Shown: positions 60,989-64,000 of the stretch, in pieces
How the letters are laid out: every line of letters starts with the position of its first letter
Position numbering within the stretch: the first letter of the stretch is position 1
Assembly (NCBI GenBank): GCA_913774355.1
Contig: CAJYGB010000004.1
Coordinates: forward strand, 1 to 64,000
DNA length: 64,000 nucleotides
Origin: an uncultured Chryseobacterium sp.
GTDB taxonomy: Bacteria > Bacteroidota > Bacteroidia > Flavobacteriales > Weeksellaceae
Direction of reading: 5' to 3'
Made by a program: the position numbers and the translations under genes
Notes under the pieces: generated by a model
What the model was told of the DNA's origin: nothing
Databases searched by the model: none
What the model saw: the letters and a program-made list of their open reading frames with translations, nothing else

Positions 60989-61921
60989 TTAGATAAAGCT
61001 TTTATTTTTTGCCTTTATCGTATATTTCTGTTTAATGGTATGTCTGCTCCATTTTACAGCCAGATATAATTTTACCGGGCTGAAGGAAAACTTCGATAAA
61101 ACATTTGTAATAAAATACCCTGTTGCGGCTTTGTAGAAATTGAATTTTGTTATCACATTTGAGTACGACATCAGGGTATAATAAAAATAAGCTTTTAATT
61201 TAAGGATGCTATAATCGGGGCCATATTTTTTAATAAAGGGAATAATGGCAAAATCCTTTTTCATCACCTCCGAGGTTACGTTTTTTGAAATACTTGCTGA
61301 GAACTGCCGATAGGTACTCATCGGTTCGGGTAAGATTTTTATTTTTCCAAAACATCCGGCCAGCAAATAAAGGCAGCGGTCCGCCGAAATTATTTCAGTG
61401 GGAAAGTCGTCTTTCAAAATATTTTTTCTGAAGAAGAACGTAGAGGTTTGGCAAATTTTAAGATCTGTTAAATCATCTCTATCCAGTTCATTTCCTGTAT
61501 GATTTGAGAAACGGTGGCATTCAATTTCGAGATCTTCGTAAATCACCAAAGAATCTGCTCCGACTCCAGCAAAATCTGGATGTGTTTCTAGAAAGTCGAA
61601 TTGCTGCTGCAGTTTGGAAGGGTTGATCCAGTAATCGTCACCGTCTAATATGGCAATGTATTTACCCGAAGCTTTTGAAAAAGAAAAAAGGGTGTTCTTA
61701 ACATATCCCAGATTGGGTACATTTTTAAAATATTTAACCGTGTTCCCTTTGGGATGTACGTTTATGATCTCCAGAATAAAGTCTTCCGTCTGATCCGGCG
61801 AATTATCATTACACACAATAATTTCATACGTACCGCTGAATTCCTGAGCGAAAATACTCTCAAGACATTGGGTTATATATTTTTCATGTTTATAGGTGGT
61901 AATGCAAATGCTTACATCCAT
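60989..61921 (-). CDS. Glycosyltransferase family 2 protein (6)
   Basis: 310 residues. ISICITTYKHEKYI-like start (VSICITTYKHEKYITQCLES), IIVCNDNSPDQTEDF and AILDGDDYWINPSKLQQQFD. The C-terminal third is aromatic and basic, likely peripheral membrane. Lies 12 bases after the upstream stop... of the SDR-GT2 series, so part of one long minus-strand operon. Confidence 0.88.
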   Translation of the reverse strand: MDVSICITTYKHEKYITQCLESIFAQEFSGTYEIIVCNDNSPDQTEDFILEIINVHPKGNTVKYFKNVPNLGYVKNTLFSFSKASGKYIAILDGDDYWINPSKLQQQFDFLETHPDFAGVGADSLVIYEDLEIECHRFSNHTGNELDRDDLTDLKICQTSTFFFRKNILKDDFPTEIISADRCLYLLAGCFGKIKILPEPMSTYRQFSASISKNVTSEVMKKDFAIIPFIKKYGPDYSILKLKAYFYYTLMSYSNVITKFNFYKAATGYFITNVLSKFSFSPVKLYLAVKWSRHTIKQKYTIKAKNKSFI

Positions 61922-61930
61922 AATAATTGG

Positions 61931-62866
61931 TTATATTCTGAATAAATCGGTTAATGTAAGATCAAGATACTGGTGGCGTACACATTTCATAATGTATAGC
62001 TTTCTTTTGGCAAAGCTCAGCATTTTCAGGTAAGTGTCTCTTTTTTTGATAAATTTACTATAAATAGCGGTCTTTTTTTCATCTTCGCCAGGATTTATTT
62101 CTTTATATCTTTCCAAAATTTTAGTATACAACCATACATTTTCCCTGAAATACTTTTCGGTATCCGTTATGTTCTGCTCTTCCCGTTTCTCAGATTTATA
62201 TCTAAGTCCATATACCTGATTAGGATGAAGCCTGTAGGAAGATAATGAGGCGGGAATAAAGCCCAGTTTGTTTTTGGAACTTAGTTTCTGGACAATATAA
62301 TAATCGTGGGCCATCGGAAAATCATGCATTTCGTATTTTTGCAATGCTTCTTTTCTTATAGCCAGTGCACAGCCCAGAATAAAGCTTCCTTTTTTTACTA
62401 AGGCTTCGAAAAGGATATGATTATCAATTTCTGTTATAATATCTTTATGGCTGATGTCTTTCCAATTTAGATAAGAAGGCTGCCGGGTTTCTCCATCAAT
62501 AAGTTTTAAATCGTGAAAAACACCATCAAACTGCGGATTCTTTTCAAAAAAATCTACTGTCTCTGCAACCTTACTGTTTTTCCATATATCATCCTGATCG
62601 CTGATGATGATAATCGGGTTTTCACAAAGCTGTATGGCCTTTTCAAAATTTTTAATAAACCCAAGATTGGTTTCATTCTGAAAAATCCTAAATAAACCCG
62701 GATATTTTGCTTGGTAATCGGAAAGAATCTGCAGGGTTTTATCACCGGAACCATCATCACAGATCACCACTTCATCCACAGGTTTTGTCTGGCTGAGGAT
62801 GGAGTCCAGTTGTTCAGACAGGTACTGCTCGCCGTTGTAGGTGCAAAGTGCTACGGATATTTTCAT
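61931..62866 (-). CDS. Glycosyltransferase family 2 protein (7)
   Basis: 311 residues. VALCTYNGEQYLSEQLDSIL, VVICDDGSGDKTLQIL and IIISDQDDIWKNSKVAETVD are hallmarks of the WfgS/rhamnosyl-type GT2 group with the SDQDDIW metal motif. The mid-region LGCALAIRKEALQ and PMAHDYYIVQKLSSK match the same group. Its ATG overlaps the upstream GT2 stop by four bases. Confidence 0.9.
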   Translation of the reverse strand: MKISVALCTYNGEQYLSEQLDSILSQTKPVDEVVICDDGSGDKTLQILSDYQAKYPGLFRIFQNETNLGFIKNFEKAIQLCENPIIIISDQDDIWKNSKVAETVDFFEKNPQFDGVFHDLKLIDGETRQPSYLNWKDISHKDIITEIDNHILFEALVKKGSFILGCALAIRKEALQKYEMHDFPMAHDYYIVQKLSSKNKLGFIPASLSSYRLHPNQVYGLRYKSEKREEQNITDTEKYFRENVWLYTKILERYKEINPGEDEKKTAIYSKFIKKRDTYLKMLSFAKRKLYIMKCVRHQYLDLTLTDLFRI

Positions 62867-63690
62867 CGCTTAAAAATATTAAATATTTTATTCACCAGCC
62901 GATATCGTTTACTATTTAATATGTTCTTCAGATATATATTTTCCAGCATTAATCTTTGGTTAGTTTTATATAAAATCTGAAAATCTCCAAGTTCTGTTGT
63001 GAAAAATTCAATATGCTTTTTATAAATGATATTTTTTGAAATTGTAATCTTAAAACTATTATCTGCGGACTTCATATCCGTTATCATAGACACATCCTTA
63101 ATTCTATAATAGAAACAAATCTCAGGAATCTTATATACAAGTCCACCATTTTTCAAAAGTGAAATCCAAAAGTCCCAGTCTTCCCAGCCGTAAATGAGGT
63201 TTGTATCATATCCATTTACTTGTATCCAGCTTTCTTTTTTAAAAAAAGCAGAACAAAATATAATGTTTTCTACAGCTAAATTTTTTTTATTATAATCTTC
63301 TAAGATCCATTTGCCGCTTTCCGTTCCGAATTTTTCAGCTTCGCAATAAATAACGGTATAGTTTTTATTAAATTCTTTTTCAGCAAGTCTGAGATATTGT
63401 TTGCTAATTTTGTCATCAGCGTCTAATGGAAGAATCCATTCACCTTTTGCTATTTCTATTCCTGCATTTCTAGCTGATGAAAGACCTCCATTTGTCTTAA
63501 AAAGGTAATGAAACCTGTTGTCTCTCTCTATCCATCTTTTTACAACCTCTGCTGTATCATCTGGAGAGCCGTCATTTACAATGATACATTCCCAGTCCTG
63601 ATAAGATTGATCATATACTGATTGAAGACATTCATCAAGATATTCTGCCTGATTGTAACAGGGTACAATGATGGAAATTGTAGGATTCAT
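62863..63690 (-). CDS. Glycosyltransferase family 2 protein (8)
   Basis: 275 residues. ISIIVPCYNQAEYLDECLQS, CIIVNDGSPDDTAEVV, NGGLSSARNAGIEIAKGEW and ILPLDADDKISKQYL (DxD) define a standard GT2; YGWEDWDFWISLLKNGG is the acceptor-side EDxxxW motif. Four-base overlap with the following gene. Confidence 0.92.
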   Translation of the reverse strand: MNPTISIIVPCYNQAEYLDECLQSVYDQSYQDWECIIVNDGSPDDTAEVVKRWIERDNRFHYLFKTNGGLSSARNAGIEIAKGEWILPLDADDKISKQYLRLAEKEFNKNYTVIYCEAEKFGTESGKWILEDYNKKNLAVENIIFCSAFFKKESWIQVNGYDTNLIYGWEDWDFWISLLKNGGLVYKIPEICFYYRIKDVSMITDMKSADNSFKITISKNIIYKKHIEFFTTELGDFQILYKTNQRLMLENIYLKNILNSKRYRLVNKIFNIFKR

Positions 63691-63694
63691 TATC

Positions 63695-64000
63695 TTAAAT
63701 AATTTTATTGATCAGTTTATAAAATCGTATAGGAATATTATTTTTTAAAGCAAAGTTCAGCCTTTTAATATGATATGGATAATTATTATAGGCTTGAAGA
63801 AAGTCTGAAGAAATTTTTTGTCCTGTTAAATAGTAGTTTTGCATTTTACTATTAATTTCACTTCTTACGATACCCTCTTTATCAAACATCATTTTAAGCA
63901 TTAGAGTTTCTCTTTCTATCCTTTCTTTTTTCAATGAGGAAATATTACTTGTATGTATTCTGTAATAGGCTAATTTCCGTGGGATATAAGCAATATAATA
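63695..64000 (-). CDS. C-terminal part of a further glycosyltransferase (partial)
   Basis: The frame is open through the right window edge: 101 codons and stop. A TTG-initiated 79-residue reading would be misleading, because the frame continues upstream as YYIAYIPRKLAYYRIHTSNI. The pattern L-x-YRxHxSNxS is the usual C-terminal signature of GT2 enzymes of this type, followed by a helical tail. The catalytic N-terminus lies outside the window. Confidence 0.65.
   Translation of the reverse strand, partial: YYIAYIPRKLAYYRIHTSNISSLKKERIERETLMLKMMFDKEGIVRSEINSKMQNYYLTGQKISSDFLQAYNNYPYHIKRLNFALKNNIPIRFYKLINKII

Noticed and set aside
63695..63931. 79-residue stand-alone protein starting at a TTG
   Set aside because: The frame continues to the window edge with a GT2-like C-terminal motif, so it is the end of a larger gene.

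Overview
The window looks like chromosomal DNA of a Flavobacteriia bacterium close to Chryseobacterium. Reasons: four proteins with type B Por-secretion (T9SS) C-terminal domains, an exosortase F pair, TAnnTTTG-type -7 promoter boxes in front of many genes, moderate-to-low GC, and a typical flavobacterial gene set (DUF6702, GH3-like, AmgK/MurU/RapZ-C). I see no rRNA, tRNA, CRISPR array or prophage. No gene-free stretch exceeds about 250 bases.

Layout. 1-200: start of a transposase-like HTH protein cut by the window edge. 394-4110: DUF6702 protein, a LOG-family hydrolase, and a probable cell-wall sugar salvage group (MurU-like nucleotidyltransferase, RapZ C-domain protein, AmgK-like kinase). 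4158-5107: exosortase XrtF and its partner. 5117-7629: CDF metal exporter, aspartate-semialdehyde dehydrogenase, small membrane protein. 7662-14077: an AT-rich class I lanthipeptide locus bracketed by a 65-bp imperfect direct repeat. In transcription order (minus strand) it holds a nucleotidyltransferase, the precursor peptide, a hairpin attenuator, LanC, a LanB split into two proteins, and a second LanC-like protein without zinc ligands. 14077-20098: TonB receptor and a nitroreductase-nadB-nadC operon. 20232-31910: two pairs of large secreted T9SS type B proteins around rnhA-dnaB. 31941-43855: housekeeping and small surface proteins (MFS, GH3, mfd, two paralogous lipoproteins, pth). 44059-47466: two beta-carbonic anhydrases around a SulP transporter. 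47710-64000: a large surface-glycan locus with GT4 and GT2 glycosyltransferases, hexapeptide acyltransferases, an OafA-type acyltransferase, an amidotransferase, an SDR protein and a methyltransferase; it runs off the right edge.

The most distinctive part is the lanthipeptide island. The repeat copies suggest a block inserted between the terminator of the TonB receptor gene and the promoter of the downstream membrane-protein gene. It encodes a three-cysteine peptide with a KGG leader end, but no visible exporter, leader protease or immunity gene. Its nucleotidyltransferase and degenerate second LanC have no assigned role. All function calls come from reading motifs and context; no database search was run.
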